Source: Gaiellasilicea sp963850995
GTDB lineage: Bacteria > Actinomycetota > Thermoleophilia > Gaiellales > Gaiellaceae
Length of the DNA: 64,000 nt
NCBI GenBank assembly: GCA_963850995.1
Contig: CAWKNQ010000018.1
Coordinates: forward strand, 1 to 64,000
Direction of reading: 5' to 3'
This document shows, piece after piece, positions 27,299-35,839 of the stretch (its first letter is position 1; the number at the start of each line of letters is the position of its first letter). Made by a program: the position numbers and the translations under genes. The notes beneath the pieces are model-generated. The model had not been told where the DNA came from. It was given only the letters and a program-made list of their open reading frames with translations, and searched no databases.

Positions 27299-28124
27299 AT
27301 GTGCCGCTGGCTCGCGTATTCCGGATCGCCGATCCGGCTGGAGGAGCTGCTCGTCAAGAGGGACCGCTCGCTGATCGACCAGAGCCTGCACTCCAGGCAG
27401 GGTGCGACGACGACGAACGGCGACGGCTTCGGCGTCGGCTGGTACGACGGCGAGACACCGAGGCTCTATCGCAGCATCCACCCCGCGTGGAACGACCGCA
27501 ACCTGCGCGAGCTCGCTGCCGGGATCTCCTCGCCGCTTTTCTTTTCGCACATCCGCGCCGCAACGGGGACGGCGATTCAGGAGACGAACACGCACCCGTT
27601 CCGCCACGGGCGCTGGCTCTGGATGCACAACGGCCTCATCCGCGAGTTCGCGCGCATGAGGCGCGAGCTCGTGCTCGCGGTCGACGACTCCCTGTTCACC
27701 TCGATCGAGGGAACGACAGACTCGGAGGCGATGTTCTACCTGGCGCTCACCTTCGGGCTGGAAGACGACCCAGTGGCCGCGGTCGAGCAGATGGTCGGTT
27801 TCGTCGAGGAGACCGGCCGAAAGCACGGCGTCGAAGCAGCCGATTCAGATGACGGTTGCGACGACCGATGGTCGGACCATCTGGGCGTTCCGCTACTCGA
27901 GCGAGGGAGACTCGCGTTCGCTGTACTACAGCACCAACATGGACACGTTGAGGGCGCTCCACCCGGAGCTCGAGGAGCTCGGCGCGCTCTCGGACGAGAC
28001 CAGGGTCGTCGTCTCCGAACCGCTCGGCGACCTCCCCGGCGCCTGGAACGAGGTACCCGAGTCACACGTCGGCATCATCCAGCCCGGCGACGACGAGCTG
28101 AGACCGTTCACGCCGCACCGGTGA
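27299..28124 (+). CDS. Class II glutamine amidotransferase (YafJ-like), frameshifted
   Basis: ATG 27299 follows GAAGGAG. The nucleophile is Cys2 (MCRWLAYSG) exposed after Met removal, as in Ntn GATases. Other family marks: GDGFGVGWYD, FSHIRAATG, THPFRHGRWLWMHNG and EGTTDSEAMF. A frameshift near 27845 moves to QMTVATTDGRTIWAFRYSSEG, then SRSLYYS, ending with TGA 28122-28124, total about 275 residues. YafJ-type proteins are often found with ergothioneine or gamma-glutamyl metabolism, but here no such genes are adjacent. Confidence 0.83.
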
Positions 28125-28189
28125 CACGGTCTCGGCGCCTCTCGTAGTCCGGATCCAGCGTCGCAGGAGCTGCACGCGCGGACACCGAG

Positions 28190-28218
28190 TTGCGCAGGAC
28201 GATAATACGCAGTATAGT
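28190..28218 (+). promoter_or_regulatory. Sigma-70-type promoter of the padR-ABC operon
   Basis: TTGCGC at 28190-28195 and TATAGT at 28213-28218 are separated by exactly 17 bases, the best -35/-10 pair I found in the window. The expected start of transcription is near 28225, 24 bases before GTG 28249. Confidence 0.65.
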
Positions 28219-28227
28219 ACTCGGTAT
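28205..28227. promoter_or_regulatory. 23-bp dyad operator, probable PadR site
   Basis: ATAC-N2-AGTA-N3-TACT-N2-GTAT is perfectly symmetric in its arms and covers the -10 box of the promoter. PadR proteins bind such AT-rich dyads in their own promoters, so autorepression is expected. Confidence 0.65.
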
Positions 28228-28248
28228 GATCGCGCTCAGGAGCCAACT

Positions 28249-28830
28249 GTGAGCGTTCCCCATGCCCTCCTCGCCCTCTTGAGTGAGGGGCCCAAGTACG
28301 GCCTGCGGCTGCAGAGCGAGTTCGAGTCGCGGACGGGCGAGGTCTGGCCGCTCAACGTCGGGCAGGTGTACACGACGCTGCAGCGCCTCGAACGGGACGG
28401 CCTTGTCGAGACCGACGACGGCGAGAGCGAACGGTCGCGGAAGCGGTACAGGATCACGTCCGCCGGCGGCCGCGAGCTGGCGGACTGGCTTCGCACCCCG
28501 CCCGACCTCGTTCCTCCCCCGCGCGACGAGCTCGTGATCAAGGTGCTGGTCGCGCTCCAGGTGCCCGGGACCGATGTCCACGAGATCCTGCAGGTGCACC
28601 GCCGGCACGTGATCGAGATCATGCAGCGCTATACCCAGGTCAAGGCGGCGGCCGGCGAGGACGACACGGCGTTGGCGCTCGTCACCGACGCCGAGCTCTT
28701 CCGGCTCGAAGCAATCGTCCGCTGGCTCGATGCCGCCGAGGTCCGCTTGAAGCAGCGGCCGCACCCCTCGCCGCGCGAGGTGGCCGGCATGCCGCTCGAA
28801 CCAACTCAGGAGATGGAGGTGTCGCAATGA
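28249..28830 (+). CDS. PadR-family transcriptional regulator
   Basis: A 193-residue protein with the PadR winged helix at 1-85 (HALLALLSEGPKYGLRLQSE, LNVGQVYTTLQRLERDGLVE, RKRYRITSAG) and a long C-terminal helical dimerisation domain. GTG 28249 follows CAGGAG. It is the first gene of an operon with an ABC ATPase (ATGA overlap) and an FtsX-type permease. The classical arrangement is a repressor that releases the export unit when a toxic ligand binds. Confidence 0.9.
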   Translation: MSVPHALLALLSEGPKYGLRLQSEFESRTGEVWPLNVGQVYTTLQRLERDGLVETDDGESERSRKRYRITSAGGRELADWLRTPPDLVPPPRDELVIKVLVALQVPGTDVHEILQVHRRHVIEIMQRYTQVKAAAGEDDTALALVTDAELFRLEAIVRWLDAAEVRLKQRPHPSPREVAGMPLEPTQEMEVSQ

Positions 28831-29550
28831 GCGCACTCGAACTGCGCCAGGTTTCGAAGGTCTACGGCGCCGGGCCGACCGAGGTGCACGCGCTCCGCGA
28901 CGTCGATCTCTCGGTCGAGCGCGGCGAGCTCGTCGCCGTCATGGGGCCGAGCGGCTCCGGCAAGAGCACGCTCTTGACGATCGCCGGGCAGCCTCGAGGA
29001 GCCGACCAGCGGCCAGGTCTGCGTGGACGGGGTCGACCTCGCGAGCGTCTCGCGCTCGGAGCAGGCGAAGATGCGACGCCGCTCGATCGGCTACGTCTTC
29101 CAGGACTTCAACCTGCTTCCCGGGCTGACGGCGATCGAGAACGTCACCATGCCCCTCGAGCTCGACGGCATCCGCGCCAAGGACGCACGCGCTGCGGGCC
29201 TCGAGGCGATGGAGGAGCTCGATGTCGCGGAGCATGCCGATCGCTTCCCCGACGAGCTGTCGGGCGGCGAGCGCCAGCGGGTTGCGATCGCACGGGCGAT
29301 CGTCGGCGAGCGTGGGTTGCTGCTCGCGGACGAGCCGACCGGCGCCCTCGACTCCGTGAACGGCGAGGCGGTCATGCGCCTGCTTCGGGCTGCCACGAAG
29401 CGGGGCGTCGCAGGTGTCGTCGTGACGCACGAGGCGCAGCTGGCCTCCTGGGCCGACCGAGTCGTCTTCCTGCGCGACGGCCATGTCGTCGACCAGACGG
29501 TCGCGCCGCCGGGCCCGGAGTCGCTGCTCGCGGCCGGTGACTCGCGATGA
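28827..29550 (+). CDS. ABC transporter ATP-binding protein (MacB/LolD-type), frameshifted
   Basis: Walker A GPSGSGKST is in the first frame. One extra G at about 28993 (GCCGGGCAGCC) shifts the frame; repaired, it reads IAGSLEEPTSGQVCVDGVDL. Then follow the Q-loop YVFQDFNLL, signature LSGGERQR, Walker B LLLADEPTGALD and the switch His in VVVTHE. Length is about 241 residues, normal for the family. It powers the FtsX-like permease encoded next; start and stop overlap both neighbours by four bases. Confidence 0.87.
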
Positions 29551-32139
29551 CGACGGTCGCGCACCGCTCGGCGTTGCGACGGACCGAGCAGCGGCGGAGA
29601 TTGCCGCGCGTCGTCCTCTGATCCGCTGGGCGTGGCGCCTGTTTCGCCGCGAGTGGCGGCAGCAGATCCTGGTGATCGCTCTCCTCACCATGGCGGTGGC
29701 GGCCGCGATCAGCAGCGTCACGATCGTCTACAACTCGGCCTCGGCGAACGATGCCGAGTTCGGCTCCGCGAATCAGCTCCTCGAGTTGGACGGCGCCGAT
29801 CCGCGCGCGCTGGAGGCAGGTCTCGCCGCCCTCGCGGACAGGTTCGGGACGACCGACGTCATCGGCCACCGCTCCCTCGCCGTTCCGGGCGGCGTCGACA
29901 AGGTGGAGTTCCGTTCTCAGGATCCGCGCGGTCCGTACGGGGGCGCGCGCCTCTCACTCCGGCGAGGCAGCTACCCGGAAGGCCGCAACCAGGTGGCCGT
30001 CACCGACGGAGTCGCAACGATCCTCGGGCTCGAGCTCGGGAAGACACTTGCCCTCGACGGCCATCGCCGGACGGTTGTCGGCATCGTCGAGAACCCACGT
30101 GACCTGAGCGACGAGTTCGCACTCGTCTCGCCCTCTTCCGCGGGAGCACCCGACTACGTCACGGTCCTGGTCGACGCAAGCGACGACTCTGTCCGCGCCT
30201 TCTTGGAAGCTCCCGCCGGCGTCGCCGAGCGCGACCGGTCCGCCGGCGTGTCGGCCAGGTCTCGGGGCGAGGACGAGCAGGCACCTGCGCTGGCGATGTT
30301 CTCGGTGGCCACCGTCTTCCTGCTCCTGGCGTCGCTCGTTGCCGCAGCCGGCTTCGCCGTCATCGCGCAGCGACGGCTCCGTCAGCTCGGCATGCTCGCC
30401 GCGGTCGGCGCGACCGAGAAGCACCTTCGACTCGTGCTGCTGTGGAACGGCGTGGTCGTCGGCGCGATCGGCGCACTGATCGGAACAGTCGTGGGTCTCG
30501 CAGTCTGGCTGGCGGTCATGCCGACTCTGGAGACCGCGCTCAACCATCGTCTCGACCGGCTGAGCCTGCCGTGGACACTGCTCGCGCTGGTTGTCTTCGT
30601 CGCGATCCTCGGGGCGACCGCCGCCGCATGGTGGCCGGGGCGAGCAGTGGCCCGCGTGCCCGTCACAGCTCGCTCTCTCGGCGCGCCCGCCCGCGCCGAA
30701 ACCCGCGCACCACTCGGCAATCCTCGCCGCAGTCCTGATCGCGGCGGGAGTCGGCTGCCTCGTGCTCTCAGACCGAAGCAGCCGGCCGCTCATCATCGCC
30801 GGGGTCCTGGCGACGATCCTCGGCACGCTGCTCCTGTGCCCCTTGGCGATCCGCCTCCTCGCGCGGACGGCCGCGCACATGCCGATTGCCGTGCGCCTGG
30901 CGCTCCGAGACCTCGCCCGTTACCAGGCCCGCTCCGGGGCCGCACTCGCAGCTATCACCCTCGCCCTCGGCATCGCCGCGACCGTCGTCGTCATCGCGGC
31001 GGCCGAGGAGAAGCAGTCAGCCGGCGCAACCGCCCAACCTGTCCGACCGGCAGATCCGCGTGCACACCGATGCGGTGGAGGGGCCGGACTTCATCGCGAT
31101 CCCGACGTCCGCCGAGCTCGAACGGATGGATGGTCGCGTCCGCCAACTCGCAGCGGAGCTCGACGACGCAGCCGTGATCCCGCTCCACAACGCACTCAGA
31201 CGGGGCGAACGGTCCGGAGTCATCGACGGCACCCGAGTTGTTCACACGGAACCACTGCGACTGAAGATCGCCAATCCCGACGAAAAAGGCTTGGACGGGA
31301 GGCCGATCTTCTGCCCGTCCCGGCCACCGGCGAGCTGCTACGTCACCGAATCCCGCCTCTACGTCGCGACCCCCGCCGTCCTCGGTGTACCTCGGGATCG
31401 ACCCCGCGTCGGTCGATCCGAGCACGGACTTCCTGGTCGACAGGGGCCTCCAGACCGACGGGCTCGTCACCACGGCATGCAGGAAACGGGCGGGGAACGA
31501 GAGGTGACCGTCCGCGCAGTCACAAACGTGCAGAGGATCGACAGCCGGAAGCTCTTCGGGTCTCCGAGTGGCGAAACCGGCCTTGCGCCGACCTCATTCA
31601 TCACGCTCGACGGTCTTCACCGCCGCGGCTGGCGCCAGATCCCGTCCGGCTGGCTCGTCGAGTCGAGCAGGTCTCTGGCGAGTGAACAGATCGCCGACGC
31701 GCGTGAACTCGCGGCCGGGGCCGGCCTGACGATCGAGACACGGCGAGAGAGCACCTCCCTCGCGACGCCGATCGCGATCGCGACCGCCGCGGGCGCGCTC
31801 CTGGCGCTCGGCATCCTCGCCATGACCGTCGGGCTGATCCGCAGCGAGGCCGCCGGCGACCTGCGCACCCTGACCGCCACCGGCGCGACGAGCAGAATCC
31901 GCCGCACGTTGACTGCCGCCACCGCCGGCGCGCTCGCCCTCCTGGGCGCGCTCCTCGGCGTCGCCGGCGCCTATCTCATGCTCGGGGCGACGTACTTCGA
32001 CAAGCTCGACTATCTCGGCCGGATCCCCGTGCTCTACCTCGGCCTGATGGTCGTCGGCATCCCTGTGGCAGCCGCCGCGTCCGGCTGGCTCCTCGCCGGC
32101 CGCGAGCCGCCCACGATTGCCCGGCCCGCGATCGGCTAG
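29547..32139 (+). CDS. FtsX/MacB-type ABC permease, about five frameshifts
   Basis: Starting at ATG 29547 (overlapping the ATPase stop), the segments in order are: RWAWRLFRREWRQQILVIAL with the first helix, a large extracytoplasmic domain, a three-helix FtsX core (FSVATVFLLLASLVAAAGFA, then GMLAAVGATEKHLR), a second half starting IAVRLALRDLARYQARSG, a second extracytoplasmic domain, and a final FtsX core (AIATAAGALLALGILAM, then LTATGATSRIRRTL). Shifts fall near 29600, 30700, 31020, 31390 and 31500. Repaired length is about 860 residues, typical of ten-helix permeases that export peptides or lipids. It ends in a CTAG shared with the convergent gene. Confidence 0.82.
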
Positions 32140-32888
32140 TCGATGTCGGCGCGGCGATAGCGCCAGACCGCGACCAGCCAGGCCGCGATCGCGATCGCCG
32201 GGAGGACGACGAAGGCGAGGGCGGCTGAGCCGGCCTCGAACTGCAATTCCGGCTGCGGGCCGAGCCCGAGGACGGACGCTGCCCAGCCGATCACGGTGAA
32301 GCGAGCGGCGGCGTCGGCGGTGCGGGCGACGACGTTCTCCCAGATCACGACGAAGACGAGCCCCCACCAGACGGCGCGTCGGAACCAGAGCCCGGCGGCG
32401 ACGAAGAGCCCTGAGTACGCGAGCGCCGCGAGCGTCGCGGCGAGCAGCGTGGCCCAGGCGACGCCGTTCGCTCCGGCGACGAGCGCGGACGCGGCGAGAG
32501 GCACCGCCGTGAGCGGCACGACGACGCTGGCGGTTGCGAGCACCGCTGCGGCGGGCAGCAGCCGGCGGGCCACCGGCTTCAGCCACAGGTAGACGAGCAG
32601 ACGGTCTTCGACGAGATCGCCGAGGACGGACGTGCCGAGCCAGAGCGTCGCAAGCGGTACGAGCAGCCCCAATCCGTAGGAGATGACGGCATCGGCGGCC
32701 GCTTGCTCGGGGTTCGCGTCGAAGCGGGCGAACAGCCCGATCACGACGGCGAGCGCGCTGAGCACGCCGATGCCGAGCAGCCGCGGGACGGTGACCTGCG
32801 TGCGCAGGAGCAAGCGGTAAAACGTGACGAGGGCGGCGAATCTGCCTGGACGGTCGGTGATCGCGGCGGTTGGGGCGGCGGTCGTCAT
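32136..32888 (-). CDS. ABC-2 type permease (second unit)
   Basis: A 250-residue membrane protein with six helices and no large loop, the last gene of a four- or five-gene operon. The start ATG overlaps the ATPase stop (ATGA). It contains the loop GDLVEDRLLVYLWLKP between helices 2 and 3, characteristic of ABC-2 permeases in which the region couples to the ATPase. Together with the ATPase at 32885-33808 it should form one exporter. Substrate unknown. Confidence 0.82.
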   Translation of the reverse strand: MTTAAPTAAITDRPGRFAALVTFYRLLLRTQVTVPRLLGIGVLSALAVVIGLFARFDANPEQAAADAVISYGLGLLVPLATLWLGTSVLGDLVEDRLLVYLWLKPVARRLLPAAAVLATASVVVPLTAVPLAASALVAGANGVAWATLLAATLAALAYSGLFVAAGLWFRRAVWWGLVFVVIWENVVARTADAAARFTVIGWAASVLGLGPQPELQFEAGSAALAFVVLPAIAIAAWLVAVWRYRRADID

Positions 32889-33808
32889 CGCTCCACCACG
32901 TAGCGGAAGACGCCCTCGAGGTCCGCGTCGAGCGGGTGCACCTCGAGCAAACGGGCGTCGAGCGAGCGCGCGACCGGTGCGAGTGCCCGGGCGAGCGCGC
33001 GGGCGTCCGTCGCGTCGAGCTCGAGCGCGTCGTTCCCGTCGAGGCGCACGCCGACTGCGGTCCCCGCCTCGAGCAGCGCGCCCGCGAGCTGCCGCGGCCG
33101 GTCGGTGCGCACGCGAATCCGCAGCGGCCGGTCGTCCATCAGGGCGCGCAGCTCGCGGAAGTCGCCTGCGGCGGCGAGCCGGCCCTGCGACATCACGAGC
33201 ACCTGCGAGCCGAGCCTCTCGACCTCCTCGAGCACGTGGCTGGACACGAGCACACAGCGTCCTTCGTCACCGAGCCGGCGGAACAGCGCGACCAAGTCCA
33301 TGCGCTGGCGCGGATCGAGGCCGGTGAGCGGCTCGTCGAGGACGAGCACGGCCGGGTCGTGGACGATCGCCTGCGCCACCTTCACGCGCTGCCGCATCCC
33401 CTTCGAGTACGCCGGCAGCCGACGCGTGTCTCCGGGATCGAGACCGACCGACTCGAGCGCGGCGGCTGCGGCGAGCGCGGGATCGGCGAGGCCGTGCAAC
33501 CGGGCCGACAGGACGACGAACTCGTGTGCCGTCAGAGGCTCGAAGACGCTTTCCTGCTGCGGCACGAGGCCGATCAGCCGGGCGACGCCCGTGTCCGCAC
33601 GAGGATCGCGGCCGAGCACGCGGACCGTCCCCTTCGACGGCCGCGCGAGCCCGGTGAGCATGCGGAACATCGTCGACTTGCCGGCGCCGTTCGGGCCGAG
33701 GAGCGCCGTCACGCCGGGACCGATGTCGAAGCTGACGTCGGAGACCGCGACGAGCGCGCCGAACCACTTCGAGGCACCCTCCGCGACGATCCGTGGGTCG
33801 CTCGTCAC
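32885..33808 (-). CDS. ABC transporter ATP-binding protein (second unit)
   Basis: A 307-residue protein with Walker A LGPNGAGKST, Q-loop VPQQE, signature YSKGMRQR (the CcmA/DrrA-type variant of LSGGQ), Walker B VLVLDEPLTGLDP and switch His in VSSHVLEEVE. The last 90 residues are a regulatory extension common in this family. It overlaps both neighbouring permease genes by four bases, so translation of the operon is coupled throughout. Confidence 0.9.
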   Translation of the reverse strand: MTSDPRIVAEGASKWFGALVAVSDVSFDIGPGVTALLGPNGAGKSTMFRMLTGLARPSKGTVRVLGRDPRADTGVARLIGLVPQQESVFEPLTAHEFVVLSARLHGLADPALAAAAALESVGLDPGDTRRLPAYSKGMRQRVKVAQAIVHDPAVLVLDEPLTGLDPRQRMDLVALFRRLGDEGRCVLVSSHVLEEVERLGSQVLVMSQGRLAAAGDFRELRALMDDRPLRIRVRTDRPRQLAGALLEAGTAVGVRLDGNDALELDATDARALARALAPVARSLDARLLEVHPLDADLEGVFRYVVER

Positions 33809-34683
33809 CGGAATGCCTCCAGTCGCCGGTACCGGAGCCAGCAGATGAGCGCGCCGGCCACGATGGCCGCACCGACACCGCCGGCGACGAGCCAGGTCGA
33901 GAGCTCCGTGACGGGCTCGGAGTCGTCGGGCATCTCGCCGAAGATCCGATAGGTGAGCTCCGTGGCGACGAACGGCGAGCTCAGCAGGTCGAGCTCGTTC
34001 GGCGCTTCGGCGCTCTCGATCGCCGCGCGCACGACGGTCACCGGCACGAAGACGGCGAGGATCACGCCGACTGCCGCTGCGGCGCGCCGCGTGGTGAAGC
34101 TGGAGACGGCCATCGACAGGGCCGCATAGAGCAGCGCCGTCACGATTCCGGCCGCGAGGATCTGCAGCAAGAGCTTTGGTGTCTCACCCGCGCTCGGGCC
34201 GAAGCCCGCGATCTCGAACGCGAGCAGCGTGAACAGCAGCGGGCCGACGGTGATGAGGAGCATGACGACACTGACGCCGGCACCTTTCGCCACGAGGTAG
34301 CGCGTGCGGTCGAGCGGACCGGACAGGTAGAGCCCGAGCATGCCGCTGCGCCGGTCCGGGCACAGCGCCTCGGGCGCGACGAGCGCCGCGAAGAGAGCGA
34401 GCGCGCTCCCGATGATGAACATGTAGTCGCCGTAGCTGATCAGGTCCTCCGGCGCGATCTCCTCGGCGATCACCGCGAAGGTGACCAGGAAGAGCGCGGG
34501 CAGGAAGGCGATTGCGAGCGTGATCGCCGGCAGCACCTTGTGCCGGGCGCCGCGACCGAGGCCGAGCACGCGCCGCGCCGTGAACTCGGCGAGCCTCAGG
34601 ACTGCGCGTGCCGGACGCTCGCGGGGACCGTCGTAGCTCCGGTAGCCGAGGTCGTACAGCCGGGCTTCCCGGCCGGTCGTCAC
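33805..34683 (-). CDS. ABC-2 type permease (first unit)
   Basis: A 292-residue protein with six helices. The N-terminus has the cytoplasmic lead REARLYDLGYRSYDGPRERP, which I associate with ABC-2 permeases of actinobacteria. A longer extracytoplasmic loop (SAEAPNELDLLSSPFVATEL) comes before the last helix. The partner ATPase is most likely the gene upstream (34680-35600), making the operon a pair of ATPase/permease couples, possibly a heteromeric exporter. Confidence 0.85.
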   Translation of the reverse strand: MTTGREARLYDLGYRSYDGPRERPARAVLRLAEFTARRVLGLGRGARHKVLPAITLAIAFLPALFLVTFAVIAEEIAPEDLISYGDYMFIIGSALALFAALVAPEALCPDRRSGMLGLYLSGPLDRTRYLVAKGAGVSVVMLLITVGPLLFTLLAFEIAGFGPSAGETPKLLLQILAAGIVTALLYAALSMAVSSFTTRRAAAAVGVILAVFVPVTVVRAAIESAEAPNELDLLSSPFVATELTYRIFGEMPDDSEPVTELSTWLVAGGVGAAIVAGALICWLRYRRLEAFR

Positions 34684-35600
34684 GTGCCCGCTCCGAGGTA
34701 GACGTCTTCGAGCGTCCGTCCGCGGGGCCCCAGCCGTCTCAGGCCGATGCCGAGCTCCGCGACGGCGTCGCGGACTGCGTCGTAGGCGTCGTCCGCCGCT
34801 TCGAGGAGGAGGACGGCGCCGTCGGCAGTCACGGTCAATCCCCGCGCAGTCAGGATCGACGCGAGCTCGTCGGCCTGCTCGTCCACCTCCACGACCAGGC
34901 CGTCCGGCCCTCGACGCAGGTCGGCGAGCGTCCCGGCTTGGACGACCTCGCCGCCCTCGACGATGACGACGGCGTCGCAGATCCGCTCCACTTCCTCGAG
35001 GTGGTGGGACGACACCACGATGCGCATGCCGAGCTCGGTGCCGAGCCGCCGGATCAGGGCGAGCATCTCGGTGCGCTGCATCGGGTCGAGCCCGTCGGTC
35101 GGCTCGTCGAGCAGCACGAGCTCGGGATCGTGGGCGATCGCCGAGGCGAGCTTGACCCGTTGCCGCTGGCCCGTGGACATCGTCCCGACCGGGCGGAAGC
35201 GCTCCTCGCCCAGGCCGACCAGCCAGAGCGCGTCGTTCGCGCGCTGCACGGCCGCCTGCCGCGGCAGCAGGTGCATCTCGGCGAGGTGCCGCACGAAGTC
35301 CGTCGCCGCGAGCTCCGTGGGCAGGTCGTGATGCTCGGGCGCGTAGCCGATCCGCGCGCGCACCTCGATCCCCGCAGTCGCAGGATCCCGTCCGAGCACC
35401 GTGAGCTCGCCGCCGTCTCGCGAGCGGAGCCCGAGCACGAGCGAGATGAACGTCGTCTTGCCGGCGCCGTTCGAGCCGAGCAGCCCCGTGATCCCAGGGC
35501 CGATCTCGGCGTCGAGGCCCGCGAGCGCAGTCGTGCTGCCGTATCGCTTCACCACGCCGCGCGCGGAGATCACGGTCTCAGACAGTTCAGCGCTCGTCAT
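34680..35600 (-). CDS. ABC transporter ATP-binding protein (first unit)
   Basis: A 306-residue protein with Walker A LGSNGAGKTT, Q-loop YAPEH, signature MSTGQRQR, Walker B LVLLDEPTDGLDP and switch His VSSHHLEEVE. The signature lacks the usual LSGG, again of the CcmA/NodI-like type. ATG 35598-35600 overlaps the stop of a 46-residue ORF (ATGA), which is therefore likely to be the true first gene of the operon. Confidence 0.9.
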   Translation of the reverse strand: MTSAELSETVISARGVVKRYGSTTALAGLDAEIGPGITGLLGSNGAGKTTFISLVLGLRSRDGGELTVLGRDPATAGIEVRARIGYAPEHHDLPTELAATDFVRHLAEMHLLPRQAAVQRANDALWLVGLGEERFRPVGTMSTGQRQRVKLASAIAHDPELVLLDEPTDGLDPMQRTEMLALIRRLGTELGMRIVVSSHHLEEVERICDAVVIVEGGEVVQAGTLADLRRGPDGLVVEVDEQADELASILTARGLTVTADGAVLLLEAADDAYDAVRDAVAELGIGLRRLGPRGRTLEDVYLGAGT

Positions 35601-35737
35601 CGGGCCCTTCTCGATCGGGATTCAGAGGTCTCCTGCATCGCACCGACGATCGCAGTGAGAACGAGGAAGACGCCGACGCCCCACGGGATCAGCCTGTCGA
35701 CGAGGCCGGTGACCTGGCTCCGGGACGGGAACCGCAC
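35597..35737 (-). CDS. Tiny single-helix membrane ORF leading the ABC operon
   Basis: From GTG 35735-35737 the frame encodes 46 residues: VRFPSRSQVTGLVDRLI, a hydrophobic helix PWGVGVFLVLTAIVGAM, and a charged tail QETSESRSRRAR. The stop overlaps the ATPase start by four bases, exactly like the other junctions in the operon, which argues that it is real although it is too short for usual gene callers. It could be a small transporter subunit or a leader peptide. Confidence 0.55.
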   Translation of the reverse strand: MRFPSRSQVTGLVDRLIPWGVGVFLVLTAIVGAMQETSESRSRRAR

Positions 35738-35748
35738 ACACCGATCGT

Positions 35749-35760
35749 GCCCGATCGGGC
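35749..35760. promoter_or_regulatory. 12-bp perfect palindrome upstream of the ABC operon
   Basis: GCCCGATCGGGC lies 12 bases before the GTG of the small ORF and 80 bases after the end of the GH65 gene. A candidate operator or part of a terminator; no T-run follows on either strand. Confidence 0.35.
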
Positions 35761-35839
35761 GCGGCGGGCGCTCAGCCTCGCGCGCGGATGTTCAGCAGGC
35801 GCCGCCCAGGCCCTGCTCCATCTCGCGCTGCGCTGCCGC

